Shown piece after piece: positions 1 through 10,470 of a DNA stretch of 64,000 bases. The notes beneath the pieces were generated by a model that searched no databases, had not been told where the DNA came from, and was given only the letters and a program-made list of their open reading frames with translations. The stretch spans positions 48,983-112,982 of the forward strand of contig CAISDA010000079.1 in NCBI GenBank assembly GCA_903884005.1, written 5' to 3'. Numbering within the stretch: position 1 is the first letter of the stretch; the number at the start of each line of letters is the position of its first letter. A program made the translations under genes and the position numbers. Source of the DNA: an uncultured Ignavibacteriota bacterium. GTDB lineage: Bacteria > Bacteroidota > Ignavibacteria > UBA10030 > UBA8401.

Positions 1-691
1 CCAGCATCTCCACGCCGTCGCGGAGCATCGTTTCAAGCCGTCCCAGTTCGTCGTTCACTTCGATGCGCAGCGCCTGAAAAATCCGGGCCAGCGATTTCGT
101 CACAAATTTTCCACCGACACATCGTTCAACGATCGCGACGAGCTGGCTCGTCGTTTCGATCGGCGCTTCCGAACGCTGCGATGCTATCGCCCGGGCGATG
201 CGGCGCGACATTTTTTCTTCGCCGTAGGTGAAAAAGATATCGGCAAGCGAGTGCTCGTCGTATTCATTCACGATGGCCCGTGCATCGCGCGTCTGCCGAC
301 GATCCATGCGCATATCCAACGGCGCGTCGGCGCGGAATGTGAATCCCTTCCCGTGTTCGTCCAATTGAAACGACGACACGCCAAGATCAAGCAGCAATCC
401 CTGGATGCCGTCAATATCATGAGAGTGGAGAATCGATCGGAGGAACACCGTATTGTCGTGCACAAATTTCACGCGCGGAGCAAACCGCGCCAGTTTTTTT
501 TTCGCTTCCCGCTGCGCATCCTCGTCGGCATCGATGCCGAGAACGAGGCCTTCCGGGAAAATTTTTTCACAGATCGCTTCCGCGTGTCCGCCGCCGCCGA
601 GCGTGCCGTCCACGTACACTCCGCCGCGCGTCGTCACAAGCATGTCGACAGCGTCGTGCAGCAGTACCGGAATATGATATGCATCGCCCAC
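1..691 (-). CDS. rsmH: 16S rRNA (cytosine(1402)-N(4))-methyltransferase RsmH, N-terminal part, cut by the window edge
   Basis: RsmH (MraW) methylates N4 of C1402 in 16S rRNA with S-adenosylmethionine. Translating the minus strand from a GTG at 691 gives MGDAYHIPVLLHDAVDML, then VDGTLGGGGHAEAI (the SAM-binding glycine loop), LGIDADEDA, LLLDLGVSSFQLD, GFTFRADAPLDMRMD and ARIFQALRIEVNDEL, all hallmark RsmH stretches in the right order. About 230 of the usual ~300 residues are present and the stop lies outside the window. GTG is the only usable start: an in-frame TAA (the mraZ stop) lies two codons upstream, and AAGG sits in front. It follows mraZ by 3 nt, the standard head of the division and cell-wall cluster. 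Confidence 0.95.
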   Translation of the reverse strand, partial: MGDAYHIPVLLHDAVDMLVTTRGGVYVDGTLGGGGHAEAICEKIFPEGLVLGIDADEDAQREAKKKLARFAPRVKFVHDNTVFLRSILHSHDIDGIQGLLLDLGVSSFQLDEHGKGFTFRADAPLDMRMDRRQTRDARAIVNEYDEHSLADIFFTYGEEKMSRRIARAIASQRSEAPIETTSQLVAIVERCVGGKFVTKSLARIFQALRIEVNDELGRLETMLRDGVEML

Positions 692-694
692 CGC

Positions 695-1150
695 TTAGCC
701 TTCGATTGACTGCGGGAACACCACTGCCGCGACATCTTCGTAACTCTCGGCAAACGTCTCTTTATAGTCCGCATACACGGACGGATTCCAAATCTCGATA
801 TGATCCATGATACCGAGGATGATCACCGCACCGTCGATCCCCGCAAACTCCATCAGGTCTTTCGACAGCATGAGGCGTGAGGCAGAATCGATCTGCACCT
901 CGGTCGCCATTTCGAGCAGCGTCCGCATGAACTGGCGGTGTTTTGGGTTCGGCGTATGCAGTTTCCTGATCGACGATTCGAGCACGAGCCATTCATCATT
1001 CGGGTATACATAGATGCATTTTTCGAACCCGCGCGTGAGCACAAAGGTGTCTCCGGCTTCCTGCGCGACGTTTTTCCTCATCTTCGCGGGAAGATTGATA
1101 CGGCCTTTTGCATCGACGGTGAATTGAAATGAACCTTTGAAGGACGACAT
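695..1150 (-). CDS. mraZ: MraZ transcriptional regulator of the division and cell-wall cluster
   Basis: MraZ is an AbrB-fold DNA-binding protein (two SpoVT/AbrB-like swapped-hairpin repeats) that binds repeats upstream of its own operon. The 151-aa product has the typical length and opening MSSFKGSFQFTVDAKGRINLPAKMR, with a second copy of the fold around residues 80-125 (SASRLMLSKDLMEFAGI). It is followed at 3 nt by rsmH, the conserved order in bacteria. Direct AAAGTGGG repeats upstream fit autoregulation. The family assignment is firm; the autoregulation is inferred. Confidence 0.95.
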   Translation of the reverse strand: MSSFKGSFQFTVDAKGRINLPAKMRKNVAQEAGDTFVLTRGFEKCIYVYPNDEWLVLESSIRKLHTPNPKHRQFMRTLLEMATEVQIDSASRLMLSKDLMEFAGIDGAVIILGIMDHIEIWNPSVYADYKETFAESYEDVAAVVFPQSIEG

Positions 1151-1198
1151 TGTGACCCTTGATCTTAATATTGGCGAAAATAGTGTGTTTTTAACACA

Positions 1199-1223
1199 CC
1201 ACTACCCCACTTTCACCCACTTT
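1199..1223 (-). promoter_or_regulatory. Putative MraZ operator: direct AAAGTGGG boxes
   Basis: Read on the minus strand, two AAAGTGGG boxes occur with a 10-bp period, followed by a weaker GTGG copy. They lie between the promoter and mraZ. Known MraZ operators are runs of TGGG/AAAGTG-type repeats spaced about one helical turn, so this fits autorepression. Just downstream (1183-1199) is a perfect 7-bp inverted repeat, GTGTGTT/AACACAC, of unknown role. Confidence 0.6.
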
Positions 1224-1232
1224 ACAACACAA

Positions 1233-1260
1233 AATTTACGCAATATTAATTCAAAGTCAA
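1233..1260 (-). promoter_or_regulatory. Putative sigma70-type promoter of mraZ-rsmH
   Basis: On the minus strand TTGACT (1255-1260) is followed after 16 bp by TAAATT (1233-1238). It lies immediately upstream of the MraZ boxes, where a repressor could block the initiating polymerase. Called from sequence match alone. Confidence 0.45.
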
Positions 1261-1290
1261 GTTAATTTCTACTTATTTTGAAGCATTGTT

Positions 1291-1929
1291 TCAGCGAGGG
1301 AGGGGGGAAACCGGGGAAGGCGGAGGGATGATATTCCATTGCGTCAAATCCCGTTCCAGGCACGCGGGATCGGTGAAGAGGAGTCCGTTCATGCCGGCCT
1401 CGAGCGCGGCATCGATATTTTCCTGAAGGTCGTCGATGAACAGGAGCTGCGCCGGATCTTCGTGCAGTTCGCGGATGACGTGGCGATAAATTTCGGGCGA
1501 TGGTTTCGCCGCACCGATCTCGAACGAGAGAAACCGGCGCGTGATCTTTCTGACTGTCGCGCATTCGCGTTCCGCCTTTTCGAAATGCGCAGCGCTCGTA
1601 TTGCTGAGCATCGCCGTTGCGCACCGCGCTTGCACGCGCTCGATGATGCCCGTCATGCCGGGCACATCGTCGCGTATTATTTCGTTCCATGCGAACAGCA
1701 GATGGTCGCGCGTATAGCGGCCGTGGAACACATCGAACAGGCGGTCGATAAATTCATCGGTCGACAATCGTCCCGTCTCATAGAGCCGGCCGTGCGCCGC
1801 AGCTGCGCTCCGGTACGGTGCTCGAGATTCGGGCGTCGACAGCGCAAGCGCGTTGGGAAAAGCATCGAAATCGATGTTCACCATGACCCGGCCAAGATCG
1901 AAGATTACCGTTGAGATCACATTCGCCAT
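1291..1929 (-). CDS. HAD-superfamily (subfamily IA) hydrolase
   Basis: A 212-aa haloacid-dehalogenase-type phosphatase, probably acting on a small phosphorylated metabolite in the cytoplasm. Motif I is FDLGRV with nucleophile Asp11; the usual second acid is Gly, as in the YihX-like FDLGNV group. Motif II is LSNT, motif III AAKPSPEIY and motif IV FIDDLQENI. The C-terminus is Pro/Ser-rich. It lies 35 nt downstream of mfd and may be read through from it. Similarity to YihX (alpha-glucose-1-phosphate phosphatase) suggests a sugar-phosphate substrate, but the sequence does not fix it. Confidence 0.8.
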   Translation of the reverse strand: MANVISTVIFDLGRVMVNIDFDAFPNALALSTPESRAPYRSAAAAHGRLYETGRLSTDEFIDRLFDVFHGRYTRDHLLFAWNEIIRDDVPGMTGIIERVQARCATAMLSNTSAAHFEKAERECATVRKITRRFLSFEIGAAKPSPEIYRHVIRELHEDPAQLLFIDDLQENIDAALEAGMNGLLFTDPACLERDLTQWNIIPPPSPVSPLPR

Positions 1930-1964
1930 GTGTGCATCCGTGCTCGTGAATGGAAATTTTTTTG

Positions 1965-4900
1965 TTATTGCAGCATGTCAAGAATGCTGCGCGCTTCGGC
2001 GATGCGTTCCGCGCCGGTGCGGTGTTTCAGGAATGTGGTCACATATAAATTTTTTTCCGCTTGCTTCAGCGTCAACACGTAGTCTGCCGTTTTGCTCGCC
2101 TTATCCATGAGCGCCTGGAAGTCGCCGCTTTCGTAAAACGACGACTCCTTTTCGCCGGGAAGATAGAGCCGCAGCGTCCGCTGATTGATCTCGATTTTCT
2201 TGAGGCCGATGTCAGCGCCCGAAATCCGAAGCTGCGCCAACGCAAAGAGGTGGTCCACCTCGGCCATTGCCGCGCCGAAGCGGTCGACGAGCTCCAGCCG
2301 GATGTCATCCGCTTCCCGTGTCGTTGACGCCTTGTAGAGACGGCGATAGATGTCCAGGCGCTCCGAATCGTTCTCGACGTAGATGTCGGGAATATACGCT
2401 TCAATATCCGCTTCGATCTGCGTCTCCGTTTTCTTTTTCTGCTGCGGCTGATGCGCAAAGAGCTCCGAGAATTCCTGTTCCTTCAATTCGGCGACCGCCT
2501 CTTCGAGGATCTTCGTGTACATCTCGAATCCCATTTCCATGATGAAGCCGCTCTGCTCCGCGCCGAGCATGTTGCCGGCCCCGCGGATCTCGAGGTCGCG
2601 CATGGCAAGATTGAATCCGGAGCCGAGCTCCGTGAATTCCTCGATCGCCTGGAGACGCCGGAGCGTCTGTTTCGGAAGCGTTGCGATCGGCGGCACCAGG
2701 AGGAATGCGTACGCCTGCACATTCGATCGTCCGACGCGCCCCCGCAGCTGATACAATTCCGCAAGCCCGAAGTGGTCGGCCCGGTTGATGATGATGGTGT
2801 TCACGCTCGGGATATCGACGCCCGACTCGATGATCTTCGTGGTAACGAGCACATCGAATTTTTTCTGCAGGAAATCCATCATCACTTTTTCCAGTTGATG
2901 CGCGTGCATCTGTCCGTGCGCCACGCGAAACCGGGCTTCGGGAATGAACTCCTGAAACACTTCTGTCAGCGCGTCGATCGAATGGACCCGGTCGTTCACA
3001 ATGAAGACCTGGCCGCTCCGGTGCAGCTCCTTCAGCACCGCTTCTCTGATGATGCGTTTGTCGAACCGTGCGATCTCGGTCTGTATCGGCAGACGGTTGC
3101 GCGGAGGCGTATTGATGAGCGACAGATCGCGCGCGCCCATGAGCGAAAAATTCAGCGTGCGCGGAATGGGCGTCGCCGTCAGCGTCAGCGTGTCGACGCT
3201 GATCTTGAGCGCGCGCAATTTTTCCTTTGCCGCCACGCCGAAACGCTGTTCCTCATCCACAATGAGAAGGCCGAGGTCCTTGAAGCCGATGTCCTTCGAC
3301 AGGATTCGGTGTGTCCCGATGAGAATGTCGATCGTGCCGTCCTTCACGGATTGGATCACCGACTTCTGCTCCTTCGGCGTGCGAAAGCGCGAGAGAAGTC
3401 CGATGCGTATCGGATATCGGTTCAAGCGGTCCGTGAATGTGTTGAAGTGCTGCTGCGCGAGGATCGTGGTGGGCACGAGGATCGCGACTTGCTTGTTGTT
3501 CATCACCGCTTTGAACGACGCGCGCACGGCCACTTCCGTCTTCCCGAAGCCGACATCGCCGCAGACGAGACGGTCCATGGGAGTGGAGCTTTCCATGTCC
3601 AGCTTGACCTCGGCTGTGGCGCGCGCCTGGTCCACGGTATCGTCGTACATGAACGATGCTTCCATTTCCTTCTGCCAGTGCGTGTCGCTTTGGAATGCGA
3701 ACCCGGGCTCCTGCTTGCGCTTGCCGTAGAGACGGATGAGGTCGCGGGCGATGTCCTTGATCTTTTTCTTTGTCCGCGTCTTGAGGCGGTCCCACTCGGC
3801 GCTCCCCAGGCGGTTGAGCTTCGGCTGGTGTCCTTCCGCCGACGAATATTTTTGGAGCCGCGTGATGAAATTCAAATTGACGAACAGCGTTCCGCTGTCG
3901 GCGTACTCGAGTTTCGCGACTTCCTGCTCAACGCCCCCGACGGCGATCTTCTGCAGGCCCAAAAATTTTCCGATGCCGTGATCGACATGGACGACGTAAT
4001 CGCCGCGGCGCAGCGTCTGCAATTCTTTCTGCGAGATGCCTTTGAAGCGCCGGCGCTTCGCTGCGCCTCGCCGCTTGATGCGGCCGAACACTTCGTGTTC
4101 GACAAAGACCGCCAGCTTCGCTGCGGGAAAAATGAATCCCGCATGGCATGTTTCGGTGGCATATTCTATGGCGGTGATGGCCACCGGCATATCGGCGTCG
4201 CTGTCCGTGAAATCCGGGGCGTCGCGGAGATCTCCGGCGAACGGTTCACGGTCATCGCCGCCGACCGGATGCCGCGGGCCGTCATCGTACGACTCGCCGT
4301 CGGACTCGGTGCTGATGTCATCATCGCCGGCCGGATGCCGCGGGACGTCACCGTACGACTCGCCGTCGGACTCGGTGCTGATGTCATCATCGCCGGCCGG
4401 ATGCCGCGGGACGTCCTGCGTATCCGCGCGGCGCCGTATTTTTTTCGGCCCGCGGACGCCTTCCTCGATCAACTCCCGGATACGGTCCGCCTCCTCCTTC
4501 GTATCGGAGGCGAGCACGATCTCGAAACCCTTTTCGAAGAGGGCCTCCATGGCGCTCAGCAGCGCTTTCACGCTCCCGTTGGCTGCCGGCTGAGGCACCG
4601 CATTGAAATCGATCGCCTCATCGGCTCGGCCCAGCACGCTCATGATGAAGCGCGGATACCGTTCGACCGACGCTCGAACATCGTCGTATGAAAAATCGGC
4701 GGCGACGCCTTCCTTCTCCAGTTCCTGAAATTCTTTTTCGATCAGTCCCGGATCATCCGCGAGGATAATGGCCTCGGGCGAGAGATACGTGAAAAATGGA
4801 ATCGCGGGTATCTCCATGTCCGTGTCCGGTGCGGACTCGCCGTCGGCGGTCACTGCCGGCCTCTTCATGCCGGCGAGGTCGGGAATAATGCTCACGCTCT

Positions 4901-5552
4901 GCAGGTCGCGGACGGAGCGCTGCGACAAGACGTCGAATTCACGAATGGACTCGACCGTGTCACCCCAAAACTCGATGCGAACCGGATTGTCGCCGATGAA
5001 CGGGAACACGTCCACGATGCCGCCGCGCACCGCATAATCACCGTAGGTTTCAACGATCGACTTCCGTTCGAATCCGAGCAGGGACAGTTTGTCGAGAAAG
5101 GATTGAAATTCGGTTTCGGCGCGCAGCGTAATGTCGACGACGGATTCCTTCAATCGTTTCTTTTCCGGAACGGCATACGCAAGCGCCGAGGCGTGCGTGA
5201 TATAGACGCCCGGCGCCTGAGCGCTGAGCGCCTTGAGCGTCTCAACCTGGCTGATCGGGGCCGACATGTTGAGCGACTCTCCTTCGTGCGCCGAATCGAC
5301 GAGATACAAGCGCACATCCGCATCGCCGAGCAGCATCGCGCAATCGTCCCGCATTTTTTCGGCGTCGTCCTTTTCGGCGCACACCACCAGCAGCTGCCGC
5401 TGGAATTCTTCGTACACATGCGCCGCCACAAACGCGCGCAGCGATCCCGCAATGCCGCGCAGCACCACGGGAGTCCCGGGGATCGGCTCATCTGCCGTCA
5501 GCTGCTCGAACGGCACGCTGCCGAATATTTTCCGCTTTATTTTTTCGATCAT
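1965..5552 (-). CDS. mfd: Transcription-repair coupling factor Mfd
   Basis: Mfd is an ATP-driven translocase that displaces RNA polymerase stalled at DNA lesions and recruits UvrA. The 1195-aa product has the UvrB-homology N-terminus, the RNA-polymerase-interacting domain (GDYVVHVDHGIGKFLG, about residue 520), Walker A GDVGFGKTE (about 660), the DEEQRFG box (about 766), motif VI RGRVGRS and the C-terminal TRCF domain. An earlier in-frame start at 5576 would overlap the upstream gene; the ATG at 5552 has GGAG six bases before it and is preferred. A 66-bp tandem repeat (4252-4415) inserts an acidic linker near residues 380-434, before the polymerase-interacting domain. It follows the YciI-like gene by 14 nt. 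Confidence 0.97.
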   Translation of the reverse strand: MIEKIKRKIFGSVPFEQLTADEPIPGTPVVLRGIAGSLRAFVAAHVYEEFQRQLLVVCAEKDDAEKMRDDCAMLLGDADVRLYLVDSAHEGESLNMSAPISQVETLKALSAQAPGVYITHASALAYAVPEKKRLKESVVDITLRAETEFQSFLDKLSLLGFERKSIVETYGDYAVRGGIVDVFPFIGDNPVRIEFWGDTVESIREFDVLSQRSVRDLQSVSIIPDLAGMKRPAVTADGESAPDTDMEIPAIPFFTYLSPEAIILADDPGLIEKEFQELEKEGVAADFSYDDVRASVERYPRFIMSVLGRADEAIDFNAVPQPAANGSVKALLSAMEALFEKGFEIVLASDTKEEADRIRELIEEGVRGPKKIRRRADTQDVPRHPAGDDDISTESDGESYGDVPRHPAGDDDISTESDGESYDDGPRHPVGGDDREPFAGDLRDAPDFTDSDADMPVAITAIEYATETCHAGFIFPAAKLAVFVEHEVFGRIKRRGAAKRRRFKGISQKELQTLRRGDYVVHVDHGIGKFLGLQKIAVGGVEQEVAKLEYADSGTLFVNLNFITRLQKYSSAEGHQPKLNRLGSAEWDRLKTRTKKKIKDIARDLIRLYGKRKQEPGFAFQSDTHWQKEMEASFMYDDTVDQARATAEVKLDMESSTPMDRLVCGDVGFGKTEVAVRASFKAVMNNKQVAILVPTTILAQQHFNTFTDRLNRYPIRIGLLSRFRTPKEQKSVIQSVKDGTIDILIGTHRILSKDIGFKDLGLLIVDEEQRFGVAAKEKLRALKISVDTLTLTATPIPRTLNFSLMGARDLSLINTPPRNRLPIQTEIARFDKRIIREAVLKELHRSGQVFIVNDRVHSIDALTEVFQEFIPEARFRVAHGQMHAHQLEKVMMDFLQKKFDVLVTTKIIESGVDIPSVNTIIINRADHFGLAELYQLRGRVGRSNVQAYAFLLVPPIATLPKQTLRRLQAIEEFTELGSGFNLAMRDLEIRGAGNMLGAEQSGFIMEMGFEMYTKILEEAVAELKEQEFSELFAHQPQQKKKTETQIEADIEAYIPDIYVENDSERLDIYRRLYKASTTREADDIRLELVDRFGAAMAEVDHLFALAQLRISGADIGLKKIEINQRTLRLYLPGEKESSFYESGDFQALMDKASKTADYVLTLKQAEKNLYVTTFLKHRTGAERIAEARSILDMLQ
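4252..4415. repeat. 66-bp in-frame tandem repeat inside mfd
   Basis: Two full copies and one partial copy of a 66-bp unit (4252-4317, 4318-4383, 4384-4415). The first two copies are nearly identical at the base level, which implies recent duplication. Each unit encodes 22 residues with the core DVPRHPAGDDDISTESDGES. Being a multiple of three, it leaves the frame intact. Confidence 0.9.
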
Positions 5553-5566
5553 TGTTCGCTCCGGCC

Positions 5567-5857
5567 TTACACCCATTCCTGCAGGAACGGCTGATGCTTC
5601 ACGGGCGAGAATTCGATGAACCGATAGTCGGCGGCGCCGCGCACGCGGTACGGATCGCTCTCGAAAAAGCGCGTGATCGCCTCAATCGACTCAGCGCGCG
5701 CGACGATGATCCCGCCCGTGCGGGGAGTCATCGGCCCCGAACAGAGCAGCATGCCGCTGTCGTATCCCCGCTGAAGATACGCCCTATGCTCGGGGAGCAC
5801 CTCGTCAATGATGCCGATGGGCGCCGTATAGGTGATCTCAACAATGCAATGTTTCAT
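5567..5857 (-). CDS. YciI-like (YCII domain) protein
   Basis: A 96-aa single-domain protein of the YCII family, a small ferredoxin-like alpha+beta fold. The family pattern is present: an early His (EHRAYLQRGYDSG), LLCSGPMTPRTGG, the ARAESIEAITRFFESDPY block and a C-terminal strand ending FIEFSPV. Family members are proposed enzymes with a His/Asp pair, but physiological reactions are mostly unknown. AAGGA precedes the ATG. It lies between the receiver-PPDK_N gene (27 nt upstream) and mfd. Confidence 0.8.
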   Translation of the reverse strand: MKHCIVEITYTAPIGIIDEVLPEHRAYLQRGYDSGMLLCSGPMTPRTGGIIVARAESIEAITRFFESDPYRVRGAADYRFIEFSPVKHQPFLQEWV

Positions 5858-5884
5858 GATAGCCGTCCTTGATGTCGAACTCTG

Positions 5885-8872
5885 TTACGAGGTCTTCCCC
5901 GGTTTCAGGATGACGCCTTTGTTTTTGTGTCCGTTAATTTTTACGGTCAACGGCTCGATGAGCTGCAGATGCCGCGTGTACTCCATGGCCTCCGCCGCGC
6001 GCTGGCACGCAAGCCAGTTCCAATCGATCGAGCCGAGATTGTTCATCTGGTTCACCGTAAAATATCCGATGCGGAAGCTTGTGATGTTCTGAAAAAAATG
6101 CGATCCCTGGCTCGGGGTGACGCTGAAATCCTTGAACCCCGATTCAACGATGACAGCCGCGCCGGAGATCTGATCCCATGTGACGGGGATGCCGAGCCAA
6201 TGATCCAGGCTGCCCCAGCGGCCGACGCCGATGAGCACGTACGGACGCTTCTGCGACACGAGCTTGGCATTCATCATGCTCACTTCGTGCGCCGCCTCAC
6301 GGCTCTTGCCGCGGTCGAATTTTGTGATATCCACGACGACGATATCATAGAGGTTCTGTATCGACCCGTTGCCGAGCACCTGCTCACTCTGACAGAGAAT
6401 ATTCTCCGGCGTGAATTTTTCAATATCGATGTCTTCGACCTCGCTGCTCAAGACGAGCGGCCTGATCTGCAGCAGCGCAAATTCTTTTTTTTGTCCCGGC
6501 GCCGCATTGATGTTCGCGGCAAATTCTATTTCGACAGGTGTGCCCATGCCCGAACTCCCCATGGCCAGCATCGTCTCCAGAATTTCGGGAAGAGGAAAGA
6601 CGTTATGTTTGAGGATCGGGGCAAACGTCACCACGCGCTTCCCCTTGCGCGAGATCCCGTCGTACACCGCATCATTCTCCGACGAGTACGTGGATGCAAC
6701 GTTCGAGAGCGTTTGATCTTTTTCGGCCACCGCAAGGTCGTATTTTTTCACGAATGCATCCGGCGTATGCTGCTCCGAATTCTCGAGCGTCTGGTGAAGG
6801 TCGAGCGCGTAAAATTCATTTTGTCCATTCCGCAGCGTTTCTTTTGCCGAAAAAAACTGCATCAGATGGCGCGGATATTTTGGGCAGAACCGTACGGTGT
6901 TGCCTCCGTCGACTACGGTTTTACCCAGTCCGAGCGCGACGTAGACGATGCCGTCTGTCGATTTCTGCGGCGCCACGGGGTAAAAATTATACGATTTTCC
7001 CACGCCGGCAAGATCCGGATAAAAACGATTCCCGTGGCCGCTGCCCACCATGCGCTGGACGATGACCGCCATTTTCTCCTCTTCCATGCGGTACGAGGTC
7101 GCCTTCATGTACTCTTTCGCGCCCTTGGAAAATGTCGACGCATAGATGAGCTTGATGCTCTGCAATAATTCACGCAGCCGGACCGCGTCGTCCTGATTGT
7201 TGTTCGGGATCATATAGGTCTGATACACGCCCGCGAACGGCTGGTACTGGGAATCTTCAAGGAGACTGGACGACCGTACCGCGAGCGGTTCGCGGCTGAT
7301 CTCCAGGAAATCCATCAGCTTGATCACGATCTCCTCGGGAAAATACGGCGCTTCGACAAACCGCTGGTTCAGTTCGTCATCATTGGCCGCGCCGAGGGCG
7401 AAATTTTCGAGAGCGTTGCGCTGCAGAAAATGGTCGAACACGTCGGTCGCGATCACGAGCGCCGCAGGAACGGAGATATCGATGCCCTGATATCGTTCGC
7501 GCACGTTCGTGGCATTAATGAGCGTGTTGATGAACCCCAGACCGCGCGCTTTGCCGCCGAGCGAGCCTCCTCCGACACGGGCGAAACTGTCGTACGGCTC
7601 GAATGTCTCTTTCGAAAACTCGGTGATCACTCCCAGGCGCCGGGCCTGCATGTAGCGGCGGAGCGATCCGAGAACCATCTGGCGCACCTCGCCGATGCTC
7701 GTGAAGTCCGACACCTTCCGCGGCCGCAGCTGGTCCGCGAGTTCGAATTCAGTGCGGGCCTTGAACCAGTTCGAAAAATGGTTCTGCTGCGAATGGTACT
7801 CGATGGATGCATCGGGCACGACAAGCAGCTGCTGTTCGAGTTCCTTCAGGTCGGCCGCCCTCCCGACGACAGTGCCGTCGGGGAGCCTGAAGATGAAATC
7901 TCCGAAGCCGAATTGATCGAGCATGAATTCGCGCAGTTCGTGAAGCAGGCGGGGCGACGACTTCAGCAGGAACGACGCGCCGATCTCGGCCGCTTTTTCG
8001 GCGTGTTCCTTGTTGCTGGATTGGAGAAGGATCGGGATGTCCTGATGCCGCGCCTTCACATTCATCGCGAACGTGATGCCGGCCTCGGGATCTTTCACGC
8101 CGCCGCGCTTGAAATTCACATCCGAGATGATGCCGAGCACCGTCTCCTCGTACGCCTCAAAATATTCCCACGCCTCTTCGTACGTCGTGCTCAGCAGAAT
8201 TTTGGGACGGGCGCGCATGCGGAGGAATCGGTGCGTGAGATTGACGCCTTCGGTGATGAGACGCTGCGACTGGTCGAGGATCTCGGTATAGATAATGGGC
8301 AGGTATGAGGAATAGAAATTCACGCTATCCTCGACGAGGATGATCGACTGCACGCCGACGGCCTCCGTATCGCGCTGCACATTGAGCCGGTCTTCGAGAT
8401 ACTTGATGATGGCGATGATCAGCCGGTAGTCGCCCTGCCAAATGAATATCTTATCGAAGACCGACGTATCGAAATTGTCGACGAGATCCCTGCGCTCGCG
8501 GTTGTCGTACGCGAGCAGAATGACGGGCAGCTTCTTCGCGCGCTCCGAAAGTTTGTGCGCCAGTTTCGTGACATGCATATCCTCGATATGCAGCGTCGTG
8601 ATGACGAGGTCGAACTGGTTGTCGGCGTCGATCCGCTCGAGCGCCTCCTTCCCGCTCGTGACGTGCGTGATCTCGATCGAGTGCCTCAGATTGAGCGCCT
8701 GCACCTCGCGGCGGAGCAGTTCATACAACTGTCCGTCTTCTTCGAAGAGATAATTGTCGTAGAGACTCGACACAAGCAGAATATCGCGCACCTTGTATCG
8801 CATTAAATTCTGGAACTTGTTCATCCGGAAGGGATGCGGTTCCGTGCCTGTCGCCGTGTCGGTTCGTGCCAT
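5885..8872 (-). CDS. Tandem receiver-like domains fused to a PEP-synthase/PPDK N-terminal ATP-binding domain
   Basis: A 995-aa cytoplasmic protein. Residues ~28-165 form a receiver-like domain whose phosphoacceptor position appears to be Thr (DLVITTLHIED). Residues ~175-315 form a second receiver with acidic pair VEDS, an Asp in GIISDVNF and Lys in LLKSS. After a linker, ~430-835 match the PPDK_N ATP-grasp domain: RVGGGSLGGKARGLGFIN, EPLAVRSSSLLEDS, FAGVYQTYM, VQRMVG and LLQIRPLV. No phosphohistidine swivel domain or PEP/pyruvate barrel follows; about 150 residues of unassigned sequence do (RPYVLIGVGRWGSLDHWLG). It therefore cannot be a complete PEP synthase. Perhaps it is a regulated phosphotransferase or an allosteric sensor; this is inference. 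It heads a possible unit with the YciI gene and mfd. Confidence 0.75.
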   Translation of the reverse strand: MARTDTATGTEPHPFRMNKFQNLMRYKVRDILLVSSLYDNYLFEEDGQLYELLRREVQALNLRHSIEITHVTSGKEALERIDADNQFDLVITTLHIEDMHVTKLAHKLSERAKKLPVILLAYDNRERRDLVDNFDTSVFDKIFIWQGDYRLIIAIIKYLEDRLNVQRDTEAVGVQSIILVEDSVNFYSSYLPIIYTEILDQSQRLITEGVNLTHRFLRMRARPKILLSTTYEEAWEYFEAYEETVLGIISDVNFKRGGVKDPEAGITFAMNVKARHQDIPILLQSSNKEHAEKAAEIGASFLLKSSPRLLHELREFMLDQFGFGDFIFRLPDGTVVGRAADLKELEQQLLVVPDASIEYHSQQNHFSNWFKARTEFELADQLRPRKVSDFTSIGEVRQMVLGSLRRYMQARRLGVITEFSKETFEPYDSFARVGGGSLGGKARGLGFINTLINATNVRERYQGIDISVPAALVIATDVFDHFLQRNALENFALGAANDDELNQRFVEAPYFPEEIVIKLMDFLEISREPLAVRSSSLLEDSQYQPFAGVYQTYMIPNNNQDDAVRLRELLQSIKLIYASTFSKGAKEYMKATSYRMEEEKMAVIVQRMVGSGHGNRFYPDLAGVGKSYNFYPVAPQKSTDGIVYVALGLGKTVVDGGNTVRFCPKYPRHLMQFFSAKETLRNGQNEFYALDLHQTLENSEQHTPDAFVKKYDLAVAEKDQTLSNVASTYSSENDAVYDGISRKGKRVVTFAPILKHNVFPLPEILETMLAMGSSGMGTPVEIEFAANINAAPGQKKEFALLQIRPLVLSSEVEDIDIEKFTPENILCQSEQVLGNGSIQNLYDIVVVDITKFDRGKSREAAHEVSMMNAKLVSQKRPYVLIGVGRWGSLDHWLGIPVTWDQISGAAVIVESGFKDFSVTPSQGSHFFQNITSFRIGYFTVNQMNNLGSIDWNWLACQRAAEAMEYTRHLQLIEPLTVKINGHKNKGVILKPGKTS

Positions 8873-8903
8873 CGCGTCTCGCAGAAAAAAAATCGGTTGG
8901 GAA

Positions 8904-8944
8904 TAAAAAAAAGCCCGGCAGATGGGAAAATCCTGTCAGGCTTT
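8904..8944 (-). terminator. Rho-independent terminator of gdhA
   Basis: Read on the minus strand, AAAGCCTGACAG and CTGCCGGGCTTT form a 12-bp stem (one mismatch, one G-U) followed by a run of eight T. It lies 45 nt past the gdhA stop. Confidence 0.85.
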
Positions 8945-8988
8945 AAGATTACTCGATTGCATCGTCAATGTCAAGCACCCGCTGGCTC

Positions 8989-10356
<1,368 letters not shown>

Positions 10357-10470
10357 TCAACATAGGAGCGCCGCATGAAGCATGATCTGCATCATCAGGG
10401 ATACCGGGGAAAAGAACATGTGTGATGCCGTTTCATGATGCGCGCTCCCGGATGCATGAAGCCGATCGGT

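Noticed and set aside
2451..4691. 746-codon plus-strand frame opposite mfd
   Set aside because: Antisense shadow of a conserved gene; Arg/His/Asp-rich composition, no ribosome-binding site and no domain.
5927..7168. 413-codon plus-strand frame opposite the receiver-PPDK_N gene
   Set aside because: Same reasoning: shadow of a gene with clear ATP-grasp motifs on the minus strand.
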